A stretch of 64,000 nt of DNA from Devosia sp. Leaf420 (GCF_001425445.1 NZ_LMQU01000012.1:206278-270277); one strand, 5' to 3'. Positions 25,942 through 34,581 are shown, counted from the first letter of the stretch. A program made the numbers and translations. Notes: generated by a model from the letters alone, not told the origin.

Positions 25942-27119
25942 GTTTGGCGAAGAAACCCCTCACCCGTCTCGACCTTCGGTCGATCCACCCTCTCCCACAA
26001 GGGGCGAGGGGGGGCTCCACTCCTGAGGCAAGCAATGAGCCCATTTCTCCCCTTGTGGGAGAAGATGCCCGAAGGGCGGATGAGGGGTCTCGCACCGTTA
26101 AGTCCACTAAAGCCCTGGTTGAAGCTGGGCTGGTGCAGGATGCTGGCGCGCTCGATGCGGTTGCCGAGCGCTATGCAATCGGCATCACGCCGGCCGTCCT
26201 CGAACTCATCGACCCCGCTGACTCCAATGACCCGATCGCGCGCCAGTTTGTGCCGACTGAAGCTGAACTGCTGACTACGCCGGAAGAGCGCGCTGATCCC
26301 ATCGGCGACCTGTCGCATTCGCCCGTCGAGGGGATCGTTCATCGCTATCCCGACCGGGTACTGCTTAAGGCGGTTCATGTCTGTCCGGTCTATTGCCGCT
26401 TCTGTTTCCGCCGCGAGATGGTGGGGCCGCAGGGGCTGGGGACGCTGACCGGGCCGGAACTCGATGCGGCGATGGAGTATATCGCGGCGCATGAGGAAAT
26501 CTGGGAAGTGATCCTCACCGGCGGCGATCCGCTGGTGCTGTCGCCGCGGCGGTTGACTGGGCTGATGCAGCGGCTGGCGCAGATCGAGCACGTTAAAATC
26601 GTGCGGTTTCATACGCGGGTGCCGGTGGTCGAGCCGGAGCTGATCGACGATGCGATGGTCGAGGCGCTGATGGTGAGCGGCAAGACGACGTATCTTGCTG
26701 TCCATGCCAATCATCCGCGCGAGTTTTCGCCGGCCGCGCGGCAGGCGTTCAAGCGGCTGTTCGATGGTGGCGTGGCGCTGCTGAGCCAATCGGTGCTGCT
26801 GCGCGGGGTCAACGATGATGTCGAGACGCTGGCGGCGCTGATGCGGGGTTTTGTCGAGAACCGGATCAAGCCCTATTATCTGCACCATCCGGACCTGGCG
26901 CCGGGGACGAGCCATTTCCGGATCGGCATCGAAGAGGGGCAGGCGCTGGTTGCGGCCTTGCGCGGGCGGATTTCGGGCCTGTGCCAGCCGACCTATGTGC
27001 TCGATATTCCGGGTGGCCATGGCAAGGCGGATATCGGCGCCGCGACGGTTTCGGGCGGCGACGGGTGTTTTACCGTGCGCGATTGGCAGGGCGGCGAGCA
27101 CGCCTATCCGCCGGAATGA
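25938..27119 (+). CDS. epmB: EF-P lysine 2,3-aminomutase EpmB, with in-frame repeat near the N-terminus
   Basis: Radical-SAM enzyme that converts L-lysine to beta-lysine for EF-P modification. The 4Fe-4S motif is CPVYCRFC (Cys149, Cys153, Cys156), preceded by SPVEGIVHRYPDRVLLK and followed by FRREMVGPQG. The VHANHPREFSP and YYLHHPDLAPGTSHFR segments bind PLP/lysine in the KamA group. At 393 aa it is about 50 longer than E. coli EpmB (342): residues about 8-50 are the translation of a CCCTCACCC-type repeat inserted after MSLAKK. The family sequence resumes at TVKSTKALVEAGL. ATG 25938 overlaps the epmA stop; an internal GTG in the repeat (about 26056) is another possible start. Confidence 0.93.
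   Translation: MSLAKKPLTRLDLRSIHPLPQGARGGSTPEASNEPISPLVGEDARRADEGSRTVKSTKALVEAGLVQDAGALDAVAERYAIGITPAVLELIDPADSNDPIARQFVPTEAELLTTPEERADPIGDLSHSPVEGIVHRYPDRVLLKAVHVCPVYCRFCFRREMVGPQGLGTLTGPELDAAMEYIAAHEEIWEVILTGGDPLVLSPRRLTGLMQRLAQIEHVKIVRFHTRVPVVEPELIDDAMVEALMVSGKTTYLAVHANHPREFSPAARQAFKRLFDGGVALLSQSVLLRGVNDDVETLAALMRGFVENRIKPYYLHHPDLAPGTSHFRIGIEEGQALVAALRGRISGLCQPTYVLDIPGGHGKADIGAATVSGGDGCFTVRDWQGGEHAYPPE
25956..26090. repeat. Twin-palindrome repeat read in frame inside epmB
   Basis: Starts CCCCTCACCCGTCTCGACC and ends GGCGGATGAGGGGT, with inner hairpins CCTCTCCCACAAGGGGCGAGG and CTCCCCTTGTGGGAG. It keeps the frame open and adds about 43 residues to EpmB. Confidence 0.88.
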
Positions 27120-27122
27120 AAA

Positions 27123-27140
27123 GGGGCGCCGCGTCGCCCC
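27123..27140 (-). terminator. Terminator between convergent epmB and fabV
   Basis: Stem GGGGCG / CGCCCC; on the minus strand it is followed by TTTTCATT, a good intrinsic terminator for fabV. On the plus strand the tail is A-rich, so it is weaker for epmB. Confidence 0.7.
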
Positions 27141-27147
27141 AAAACTT

Positions 27148-28317
27148 TTATTCGACGACGCGCGGATCGACGTCCTTGGAATAATCGACGCCGCCGACGC
27201 TGAAGCCGAAGAGCTTCAAAAACTCCTCGCGGTATTTTGGCAGGTCAGCGAGGTCGGCCAAGTTTTCCGTGTTGAGGACGGCCCAGCGCTTCTTGAGTTC
27301 GGCCTGCATGGCATTGGACAGTTCCCAATCGTCGACGCGGACGCGGCTGGCGTCGTCGAGGACGATGACGCCCTGGAGCTTGTCGCGGAAAAGGCGATCG
27401 ATCTGCTGAATCGGGCCTTCGCCGAGGCCCATTTCGTCTTCGACCTTGATCAGCAGGGTGCCATAGAGCGGCACGACGGGAATGGCAGAGCTCGCTTGGG
27501 TTACGACGGCCTTGAGCGCGACGACATGAGCCGAATTATCGCCATGGGCGGCGCGGATGGCGGCGGCGGCGCGATCGAGATCGCCCTTGGCCTTGCCCAG
27601 CGTGCCCTTGTGATAGATCGGCCAGGTCAGCTCGGAGCCGAGATAGGTGTAGTTCAGGGTCGTGAAGTCGTCGGCGAGGACGCCGGCTTCCGACAGGGCC
27701 TTGATCCAGAGTTCCCAATCTTCGCCGCCCATGACCTTGACGGTCGCCTGGGCTTCTTCCTCGGTCGCGGGCTCTACGGAGATTTCCGAGACTTCGCCGG
27801 TGCCGGTGTTGAGGGTCTTCGACGTTACCGCGGTGCCATAGGGCTTAATGGCCGAGCGATAGGTGATGCCGTCCTTGGGGTCGGTGCGGACCGGGGAGGC
27901 GAGGGAATAGACGATGAGATCGACCTGACCGAGGGTCGACTTGATGGCTTCGACGGTCTCGGCCTTGACGGCGTCCGAGAATGCGTCGCCTTCGATGGTC
28001 ACGGCTTTGGCGCCGGCGGCGCGAGCGCGATTTTCGAAGGCGCGGTTATTGTACCAACCGGCGGAGGCGGGCTTGGCTTCCCCGGGTTCGCGCTCGAAAG
28101 AAACGCCGACCGTATCGGCGCCAGAGCCGAAGGTGGTGACGATGCGCGAGGCGAGGCCATAGCCTGTCGAGCAGCCGAGCACCAGGACGCGCTTGCGATC
28201 GGAGGGGATCGGGCCCTTGATTACGACGTGATCGATCTGGCGCTGCACATTGGTGGCGCAGCCAGTGGGGTGAGCGGTGGTGCAGATGAAGCCGCGGATC
28301 TTGGGCTCGATGATCAT
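27148..28317 (-). CDS. fabV: Enoyl-ACP reductase FabV (trans-2-enoyl-CoA reductase type)
   Basis: NADH-dependent enoyl reductase of the last step of fatty-acid elongation, 389 aa, the normal FabV length (about 400). N-terminal IIEPKIRGFICTTAHPTGC is the family hallmark, followed by the Rossmann GCSTGYGLASRI. The active-site pair is Tyr235-x8-Lys244 (SELTWPIYHKGTLGKAK), the long spacing that separates FabV from FabI. FabV enzymes are typically triclosan-tolerant. Ends convergently 28 bases from epmB. Confidence 0.97.
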   Translation of the reverse strand: MIIEPKIRGFICTTAHPTGCATNVQRQIDHVVIKGPIPSDRKRVLVLGCSTGYGLASRIVTTFGSGADTVGVSFEREPGEAKPASAGWYNNRAFENRARAAGAKAVTIEGDAFSDAVKAETVEAIKSTLGQVDLIVYSLASPVRTDPKDGITYRSAIKPYGTAVTSKTLNTGTGEVSEISVEPATEEEAQATVKVMGGEDWELWIKALSEAGVLADDFTTLNYTYLGSELTWPIYHKGTLGKAKGDLDRAAAAIRAAHGDNSAHVVALKAVVTQASSAIPVVPLYGTLLIKVEDEMGLGEGPIQQIDRLFRDKLQGVIVLDDASRVRVDDWELSNAMQAELKKRWAVLNTENLADLADLPKYREEFLKLFGFSVGGVDYSKDVDPRVVE

Positions 28318-28563
28318 GGGATTTTCTCCTCGATTTGCTCAAGCCAATAGACCGAATGTGGCGAAAGTGCTAGCCGCCGCTTGGGGTTTTGCCCGGGGCG
28401 ACAACAGGTTTGGCACGACGTTGTTTGCAGTACTTTCGGGCAGAAAGTGTTCGGCTGGCACAGATTTTCCACAATTTGGGTGAAGTCACGGCTGGTTCAC
28501 GCGCGCGTGATCCTATTCATTGCCACGAAATCGGGCCTATCGCTGACACATCAAGAGGCATCC

Positions 28564-29692
28564 ATGTCCCAAGTCGCACTTCCCTTGCCGAGCCGATCGC
28601 TGACGCTGGCGCCAAAACCCTTTGCGGTGCCGGCTGGCTTTCTGTTTACGCTCGTCATCCTCTCCGCAATGGCCATTGGCCTTGCCTGGTGGCAGGGGCC
28701 GGGACTGTTGCGCGACTGGGAAGTGAGCCGCGATCCTGTGGTGCTCGACGATTGGGACATGGTCGATGGCGAGTGCTCCTCGCGCCGCGGGCTAACCGAT
28801 TGCGAAGCCAATGTGACCTATTCCTATGACGGGCAGGATTATCAGAAATATATCACGCTCGCCTTTTTCGACCTGAGCAGCGGCGATTACACGGTTGATC
28901 TCGTGGTCTCGCGGGACAATCCAGACCTCGCAACGCTCAGCCTCGGGCTCGACATGCTGGAACCGTACCATCGTCATGGCGGTCTTCATGTTGCTCTTTG
29001 GCGGTGGCGCCATCGCCATGCTTTTTGCCGGGCTACAGGCAGGACGGGCTAATCGCGCGGTGGCCGGGCCGGGGCGCTTGAACGTCGTGCCGGTCGAGGT
29101 GATCGAGGTCAAGAAGGTGCGCGGCAAGGACGCCGTGACCTATCTCGACAATATCCGCTCGCCTTCCAAGCGGAACATTCGCACCTTCATGGACAAGGGG
29201 CAGGAGCCGCTGATCGGCTATGACGAAGCCGGCAAGCCGGTTGGCCTTGCGGTGTTGCACGAGCAGAGCAAAACGCCGATCCTGCTCGATAGCCGGCTCG
29301 AGCGCATCGAGATGACCGAAGGCGAACGCCAGGCGGCGCTTGCGGCATTTGACGCCGAGCAAGAGCAGCGTGGCGTCGTGCGCGCCGCCAATCCGTCGCC
29401 TACGGTCAAGCGCGGGCCGAATATCCTACGCGGTCTCGCGGCGGGCCTGGGCGTGATCGTGCTGGCGGTCGTCGCGTTCTTCGGCTTCTGGCTCTATTAC
29501 GTGACCTCGGCGCCTGATGCGTTCGATTCCATCGGGATCGAAATCAACAACATCATGCCCGAGCCGCTGAACACCTGGGGCTGCGAGCAGCTCTACAAGC
29601 GCTTCGGCGATGATCGCGCGCCATTTGGCTGTACGGCGGATGATTATCAGAGCTGGAAGGTGGCGCAGCCGACGGGGAAGGTGAAGTCGTAA
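28564..29692 (+). pseudogene. DUF3592-like membrane protein gene with a frameshift
   Basis: One gene split between two frames. The first frame (from ATG 28564, MSQVALPLPSRSLTL) gives TM1 (FLFTLVILSAMAIGLAWW), a VTYSYDGQDYQKY segment and VDLVVSRDNPDLATLSLGLD, typical of DUF3592-type exported domains, then turns to nonsense with a stop near 29052. The second frame, open from before 28895, continues the sense with TM2 (TIVMAVFMLLFGGGAIAML) and reads to 29692 with a third TM (LGVIVLAVVAFFGFWLYYV). The switch lies at about 28955-28975, needing one extra base to be skipped. True mutation, sequencing error or +1 shifting cannot be separated here. Intact product would be about 376 aa. Function unknown. 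Confidence 0.75.
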
Positions 29693-29726
29693 TCGCTCAC
29701 GTGGCGGTGGGTTTTCGGCTCCTGCG

Positions 29727-29843
29727 CCCCCTCTCCCTCTGGGGGAGAGGGTGGGGTGAGGGGGCCTTTTAGAGGCAACGTGGCTTCAGAAGCCCCCCTC
29801 ACCCGGCCCTGCGGGCCGACCTCTCCCCCAGAGGGAGAGGTGA
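29727..29843. repeat. Twin-palindrome intergenic repeat (CCCTCACCC-type)
   Basis: Modules CCCTCTCCCTCTGGGGGAGAGG and GTGAGGGGGCC are mirrored by CCCCCTCACCCGG and CCTCTCCCCCAGAGGGAGAGG. It fills the gap between two convergent genes. Confidence 0.88.
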
Positions 29844-29852
29844 AGAAAGGAG

Positions 29853-30497
29853 CTAGCTCTTCGCTGGCCCTGCGGGGAAAATCCCGGACATTACCGTGAA
29901 CCCCGGTACACGCCGTACCCTATCCGTCCAGCGGCGGAGGGCGGGGTAGTCCTGGCGGCCGATGCCGCCTTCTTCACTCAGCATCACATAGGGGAAGCAG
30001 GCGATGTCGGCGGTGGTCGGATGAGCCGGTGCGCAGAGCCAGTCGCGGCCGGATTTCTCGCCGAACCAGAGATGTTCATCGAGAATGCGGAAGATGCGAT
30101 GCGCGCCCATTTGGCTTTTTTCGATATCGAAGGGATAGCTGTAGCCGAGTGCAAGGCGGGCAGCAGATGAGGTCGCGGTGATATCGTCGGCGACGGCGTG
30201 CCAGCGGAGGATTTCGGCGGTGACAGCCGGATCATCGGGAAACCATTGGCCCGACGTGTCGAACTTCTTGGCGAGATAGACGAGGATGGCGCCGGAGTCG
30301 GAGAGGACAAGATCGTCGTCTTTCAGCACTGGCAATTGGCCGAACGGATTGAGACGCAGGAACCAGTCGGCCTTGTGTTCGCGACCGGGGAAAAAATCAA
30401 CCGGATGAATCGCATAGGGCACGTTGAGAATGTTCATCAGCAACCGCAGCTTGTAGCAGTTGCCCGAGAGCTCGAAGTCGTAAAGCGTTATGATCAT
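29853..30497 (-). CDS. Glutathione S-transferase-like protein, candidate NdmE-type scaffold
   Basis: GST-fold protein of 215 aa. N-terminal thioredoxin-like half: MIITLYDFELSGNCYKLRLL, then PVDFFPGREHKADWFLRLNP, FGQLPVLKDDDLVLSDSGAI. The C-terminal helical half has the usual AHPTTADIACFPYVML. Start 30497 is 3 bases after the stop of the Rieske-reductase gene, so the two are co-translated; an upstream in-frame codon (30557) lies within that gene and is rejected. In the methylxanthine demethylase system a GST-like NdmE, with no known catalysis of its own, holds NdmC and NdmD together; this placement suggests the same. An ordinary GST activity remains possible. Confidence 0.85.
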   Translation of the reverse strand: MIITLYDFELSGNCYKLRLLMNILNVPYAIHPVDFFPGREHKADWFLRLNPFGQLPVLKDDDLVLSDSGAILVYLAKKFDTSGQWFPDDPAVTAEILRWHAVADDITATSSAARLALGYSYPFDIEKSQMGAHRIFRILDEHLWFGEKSGRDWLCAPAHPTTADIACFPYVMLSEEGGIGRQDYPALRRWTDRVRRVPGFTVMSGIFPAGPAKS

Positions 30498-30499
30498 TG

Positions 30500-32209
30500 T
30501 CAGATATCCAGAACCAGGCGGCCGGACTTCGCGCGGCTGACGCAGGTCATCATGCAAGTGTTGGACGCCTTCTCGGTCTTGTTGAGATAGACGTCCTGGT
30601 GATCGACTTCGCCCTCGATGACGCCGGTGAGGCAGGTGCCGCAGGCCCCTTGCTCGCAGGAGGAGGGGACGGTGAGCCCGGCTTCGCGCATGGTCTCGAG
30701 GATGGTGCGGCCGGCCGGGACGTGGAGCGTCATGGCAGAGCGGGCGAGTTCGACATCGAAGGCCGAGGAGGCATCGATGGTCTTGTCGTTCTGGAAATAT
30801 TCGAAATGCACGGCTTCGTCGGGCCAGCCGAGCGCGGTCGCGGTTTCCTGCACCATTTCGAGCATGGCGCCGGGGCCGCAGATATAGACATGGTTGGCGA
30901 ACTGGTATTGGCCAAGCACCTCGGCGACCTTGGCCTTGATGGCTTCGCGCGTGAGGCCGATATGGCGGTCGGCCCGGCCGTGGAGCACGTCGAGCTCGCT
31001 CGAAAAGGCCATGGTTTCGCTGGCGCGGGCGAAATAGTGCAGCTCGTAGTTGAGGCTCGACTTATCGAGGAAGCGCGCCATGGAGAGGAGCGGCGTGATG
31101 CCGATGCCGGCGGCGATGAGCACGGTGCGGGTGGCGTCGCGGCGGAGGGGGAAATTGTTGCGCGGCTCAGAAATGGCGAGCACGTCGCCCTCGCGAACGG
31201 TTTCGACCAAGACCTTCGAGCCGCCCTTGGACGCACTCTCGGCCTTGACGCCGATGGTGTAGCTCATCAGGTCGCCGGGTCCGTTGGTCAGCGAATATTG
31301 GCGCACGAGGCCATTTGGCAGGTGCACGTCTATATGGGCGCCGGGCTGGAAGGTCGGCAGGTGCTTGCCATCGCGGTCGGCAAGTTCGAAGCCGATGACG
31401 CCATCGGCAGACTGCCACTTGCGCTTGACGACGACCGGGAAGGTATTGCCGCGCGGCACGGCAATATCAGGCATGGTCGAGAGTTCGACCGAGACTTTTT
31501 CAAAGACCGGCTGCAGCGGCTCGGGCGCCGGCTTTTTGGCGGCGGCGCGTTCGAGGCTGTCGCGCAGCTTGGTCAATTGCTCGTTGTAATAGCGCAGCGT
31601 CGCGATCTCGTCGGCCGGCTTTTCCGGCAGGATGCCGCGGATGACCGAGCGGGCAGCGTCGACGGGCTGAACGAAGAAATGGGCGCTGCCCAGCGTAACG
31701 GCGCGGCCGGGGATGAACTCGACAGGCTGATCATCGGGCGCTAGGCGGGAGAGGCCGGCGAGGACGTCTTCGGGCGTGGCATTGACCGGTACGGGACGCA
31801 GTGCGAACCAATCGTGGTCCTCAGCGCCGGGGAAGGGGGCAAAGGGCTGGTCATCGTTCGCTGCAGACCAGATGAGCCCGAAGGCTTCTCGGACGGGATA
31901 TTTGCGGTTTTCGATGCGGCGGGCGGGGGCGTCTGCCGGGTGGGCCGGAATATAGGTGCAGCCGGCAGAGCGATTGGCATAGCGCCAGCCATGATACTGG
32001 CACTTCAGCTCCTGGCCCTCGTTGATGCCGATGGAGAGGCGCACGCCGCGATGGAGGCACCGGTTTTCCCAGGCATTTACATTGCCATCGTCAGCCCGCC
32101 AGACGGCCAATTCGCGGCCGAGCAATTGGCCATGATAGACATGGCGAAAGGGCAGGTCCTCGCTCGAGGCGATGGGATACCAGGTGGGGTCGGATAGACT
32201 GAGGGGCAT
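30500..32209 (-). CDS. Rieske domain fused to PDR/VanB-type reductase (NdmD-like)
   Basis: 569 aa with three parts. (1) Residues about 1-110: Rieske [2Fe-2S] domain with C51-x-H53 and C70-x2-H73 (NRCLHRGV ... KCQYHGW). (2) About 250-480: FMN/NADH reductase, with RQYSLTNGPG for flavin, LIAAGIGITPLLSMARFL for NADH and ICGPGAMLEMVQETA. (3) C-terminal plant-type ferredoxin: C518-x4-C523-x2-C526-x29-C556. A usual VanB/PDR reductase is about 320 aa and lacks part 1. The same fusion is known in NdmD of caffeine-degrading Pseudomonas. It would pass electrons from NADH to its own Rieske cluster, then to the cluster-less oxygenase encoded just upstream. Confidence 0.93.
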   Translation of the reverse strand: MPLSLSDPTWYPIASSEDLPFRHVYHGQLLGRELAVWRADDGNVNAWENRCLHRGVRLSIGINEGQELKCQYHGWRYANRSAGCTYIPAHPADAPARRIENRKYPVREAFGLIWSAANDDQPFAPFPGAEDHDWFALRPVPVNATPEDVLAGLSRLAPDDQPVEFIPGRAVTLGSAHFFVQPVDAARSVIRGILPEKPADEIATLRYYNEQLTKLRDSLERAAAKKPAPEPLQPVFEKVSVELSTMPDIAVPRGNTFPVVVKRKWQSADGVIGFELADRDGKHLPTFQPGAHIDVHLPNGLVRQYSLTNGPGDLMSYTIGVKAESASKGGSKVLVETVREGDVLAISEPRNNFPLRRDATRTVLIAAGIGITPLLSMARFLDKSSLNYELHYFARASETMAFSSELDVLHGRADRHIGLTREAIKAKVAEVLGQYQFANHVYICGPGAMLEMVQETATALGWPDEAVHFEYFQNDKTIDASSAFDVELARSAMTLHVPAGRTILETMREAGLTVPSSCEQGACGTCLTGVIEGEVDHQDVYLNKTEKASNTCMMTCVSRAKSGRLVLDI

Positions 32210-32305
32210 TGTCGATCAGATCCAAAGTTTGAGGATCGCGCCACGATCGAATTTTTAGTCACGATTGCCACCCTGGCGTACGGGGTGTCTCGTCTTTTTG
32301 CTCGG

Positions 32306-32373
32306 CGTCATCCCCGCGAGAGCGGGGATCTTACCTTGTGGCGGGGACTCCCGCGTTCGCGGGAATGACGCCG
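32306..32373. repeat. Twin-palindrome intergenic repeat (CGTCATTCCC-type)
   Basis: CGTCATCCCCGCGAGAGCGGGGAT and ACTCCCGCGTTCGCGGGAATGACG face each other over about 18 bases. It lies between the oxygenase and Rieske-reductase genes. Confidence 0.9.
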
Positions 32374-32384
32374 TGGTTTGGCGG

Positions 32385-33281
32385 TCAATTCGCCTGGGGA
32401 ATCACCCCATACGTAATCCCCTTCTGGCTCAGCCATCTCCGATAGGCGATGGCTGACTTATCCGCGCGGATGGGGGTTTCCGAGCGCGGATCGAGCGGTA
32501 GTTTCTTGGGATATTGGTTTTCGAGGATCGGCTTGTCCTGGCCGAAGATGGTCTGCTGGAACCGGCGCAGGTCGGTGATGGTCGAGGTCGAGTCGATCAT
32601 CGATTGCAGGAGATGCGCGCGGCAGGTTTCTTCGGTCATGGGCTGGAGGAAAATGCCGATGACATCGCGGCGGCTTTCGTCCTCGGGGCAGGATTTATAG
32701 AGCACCGAGCAGAAGGGATGCGGCACGCGATAGACGTATTCGACTTCCATGGCCTGGGTCGCGGATTTGGCGGCACGCGGCTGCATAAATTTGCACTTGG
32801 TGGCGAGCACTTCGTCGCGCTCTTCCGAAACTTCCACGTCGTATTCCTTGACCTCGGTATGTGGCTCGGAGCCGAGGATGTCGGTGTGGACATAGGGAAA
32901 GTGGCCCATGTCGAGGAAATTCTCGACGGCACGGGGAGCGGAGACGTGAATGCCGATGGAGCCGCAGCTCATGTTGACGCGGTCGGCTTCGGCAAATTCT
33001 GGAATCGGGAAGAGATCGGCCGATGGTGTGCCGAGGCATGTCCAGGTATAGCCATAGGCGGTTTTCACCGGCAGGCGATCGAGCACCGTTTCCGCGTCGA
33101 TATCCTCGCCGTTTTCTTCATCGGTCGCGAACCAAACCACCGGCTCGCCATCGAGCCCGCGGGTCATGGCGAGGCGGCGATCGAGGAGGAGCGTGGTTTC
33201 GATAAGGCCGATCTTGAGCTCGTCGGTTGCGGCGACGACGTGCCAGAGATCGCGGGTGATGGGGTCTGGGGCTTTGGGCAT
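32385..33281 (-). CDS. Rieske-type oxygenase catalytic subunit lacking the Rieske cluster (NdmC-like)
   Basis: 298 aa. The mononuclear-iron motif is intact: ENFLDMGHFPYVHTDILG (Asn121, Asp124, His127, His132), and the C-terminal TDLRRFQQTIFGQDKPILEN matches VanA-type oxygenase tails (its Asp is the probable third ligand). The N-terminus resembles the opening of Rieske oxygenases (RDLWHVVAATDEL ... TTLLLDRRLAMTR), but no C-x-H...C-x2-H exists, so the protein cannot hold a Rieske cluster. It must receive electrons from the Rieske domain encoded by the next gene, as NdmC does from NdmD. Length fits NdmC (about 280) rather than VanA (about 350). Start 33281; upstream frame is repeat. Likely an O- or N-demethylase; substrate unknown. 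Confidence 0.88.
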   Translation of the reverse strand: MPKAPDPITRDLWHVVAATDELKIGLIETTLLLDRRLAMTRGLDGEPVVWFATDEENGEDIDAETVLDRLPVKTAYGYTWTCLGTPSADLFPIPEFAEADRVNMSCGSIGIHVSAPRAVENFLDMGHFPYVHTDILGSEPHTEVKEYDVEVSEERDEVLATKCKFMQPRAAKSATQAMEVEYVYRVPHPFCSVLYKSCPEDESRRDVIGIFLQPMTEETCRAHLLQSMIDSTSTITDLRRFQQTIFGQDKPILENQYPKKLPLDPRSETPIRADKSAIAYRRWLSQKGITYGVIPQAN

Positions 33282-33395
33282 GGGCGTGCTTTCGAGGTTC
33301 GCAGGAGAATAGCGATGTGGACGGGGCGTGCCAACAAAAAGTGCGGGTGAGGGTGTGCGGTTAAGGTTTGGGCAGTGCATACCGCTTGCCCCGCC

Positions 33396-33486
33396 GCCGT
33401 CATCACCAGGCTCGTCCCGGTGATCCATGGGATACTCCGGAGTGCGCGGAGAGTTGTATTGCCCGAACAAGTCGGGCAATGACGGT
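33396..33486. repeat. Twin-palindrome intergenic repeat (GTCAT-type)
   Basis: GTCATCACCAGGCTCGTCCCGGTGAT and TTGCCCGAACAAGTCGGGCAATGAC, as at 3775-3854. It lies in the divergent region between the oxygenase gene and the Ldh_2 gene, so both promoters must avoid or include it. Confidence 0.85.
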
Positions 33487-33546
33487 GGGGAGGTTTCGGC
33501 TTCCGCCTCGTGGACAGCGTGTCTAGACTGCTCACAGGAGGACACT

Positions 33547-34581
33547 ATGGACAATCAAACCACCCCACGCTTTCCCGAGGCCCTGGTGCGCAGCCAGGTT
33601 GAGGCGCGGTTGGCGGAGGCGGGGGCGAGTGAAGCGTCGCGTGCCGCCGCGATCCGGGCGATGCTGCATGCTTCGCTCGTGGGCGTGGACAGCCATGGCG
33701 TGCGGTTGACCGAGCATTATTGCCGGATGTTGGGCGGTGGGCGGCTCAACCAGAACCCGCAATTGACGGTCGACAAGCGCGGGGCGGGGAGTGCGCTGAT
33801 CCATGCCGATGATGGGCTCGGGCACTATGCGGCGTACAAGGCGGTCGAGGTTGGGATCGAACTGGCGCGCGAAGCCGGTGTTGGGGCGGTGGGCATTCAG
33901 CATTCCTCGCATCTCGGCGCGGCGGGGGCCTATGCGGTGGCGGGGGCGGAGCAGGGTTTTGTGACCTTTGCGACGACCAATACCGATTCCATGGTGGCGC
34001 TGTTCGATGGGGCGCAAAAATTCCACGGCACCAACCCGCTCGCCTTTGCGGCGCCGGTGGCCGAGGGGCGGCCGTGGCTCTTGGATATGGCGACATCGTC
34101 CATCCCGCTCAATCGTGTGCTGCTGCATCGCTCGCTCGACAAGGAGCTGCCGGCGGGTGTCGCGGCGACGCCGGATGGGCAACCGACGACCGATCCGCAT
34201 GAGGCGGATATGCTGCTGCCGTTGGGCGGTGTGGATTATGGCTATAAGGGCGCGGCGCTTGCCGGGGTCGCGACGCTGTTTTCGGCGCTGCTGACCGGGA
34301 CGACACTCGATGGCGATTTCATCCCGATGTATGGCGGGGACGATATCTCGACGCCGCGGAACATGGGGCATTTCGTGCTGGTGATCGATCCGGACAAGTT
34401 CGCTGGGCGCGAGGTGTTTTTGCGCGCGATCGGACGCTATCTCGAGAGCCTGCGGGGATCGCACGTGCGCAAAGGCGGGCGGGTGATGGCGCCGGGGGAT
34501 CGAGAATGGTCGGAGATGGATAAGCGGAAGAAGGAGGGGATTCCGCTGGACCCGGATACGGTGCGGTTTTTGGGGGTGTAA
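33547..34581 (+). CDS. Ldh_2 family NAD(P)-dependent dehydrogenase
   Basis: 344 aa. Family hallmarks: SLVGVDSHGVRLTEHYCRML near residue 45, VGAVGIQHSSHLGAAGAYAV, TNTDSMVALFDG, HGTNPLAFAAP and LDMATSSIPLNRV. The Ldh_2 group (malate/L-sulfolactate/ureidoglycolate dehydrogenase, piperideine-2-carboxylate reductase) has a fold distinct from classic LDH. Members act on 2-oxo or 2-hydroxy acids; ureidoglycolate dehydrogenase is a purine-breakdown member, which is of interest given the NdmC/D/E-like genes next door, but substrate cannot be fixed from sequence. ATG 33547 follows AGGAGG by 5 bases. Confidence 0.88.
   Translation: MDNQTTPRFPEALVRSQVEARLAEAGASEASRAAAIRAMLHASLVGVDSHGVRLTEHYCRMLGGGRLNQNPQLTVDKRGAGSALIHADDGLGHYAAYKAVEVGIELAREAGVGAVGIQHSSHLGAAGAYAVAGAEQGFVTFATTNTDSMVALFDGAQKFHGTNPLAFAAPVAEGRPWLLDMATSSIPLNRVLLHRSLDKELPAGVAATPDGQPTTDPHEADMLLPLGGVDYGYKGAALAGVATLFSALLTGTTLDGDFIPMYGGDDISTPRNMGHFVLVIDPDKFAGREVFLRAIGRYLESLRGSHVRKGGRVMAPGDREWSEMDKRKKEGIPLDPDTVRFLGV

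Noticed and set aside
33547-34581. Calling the Ldh_2 gene ureidoglycolate dehydrogenase
   Set aside because: The family covers several 2-oxo/2-hydroxy acid enzymes and no residue I can see fixes the substrate; proximity to NdmC/D/E-like genes is only suggestive.
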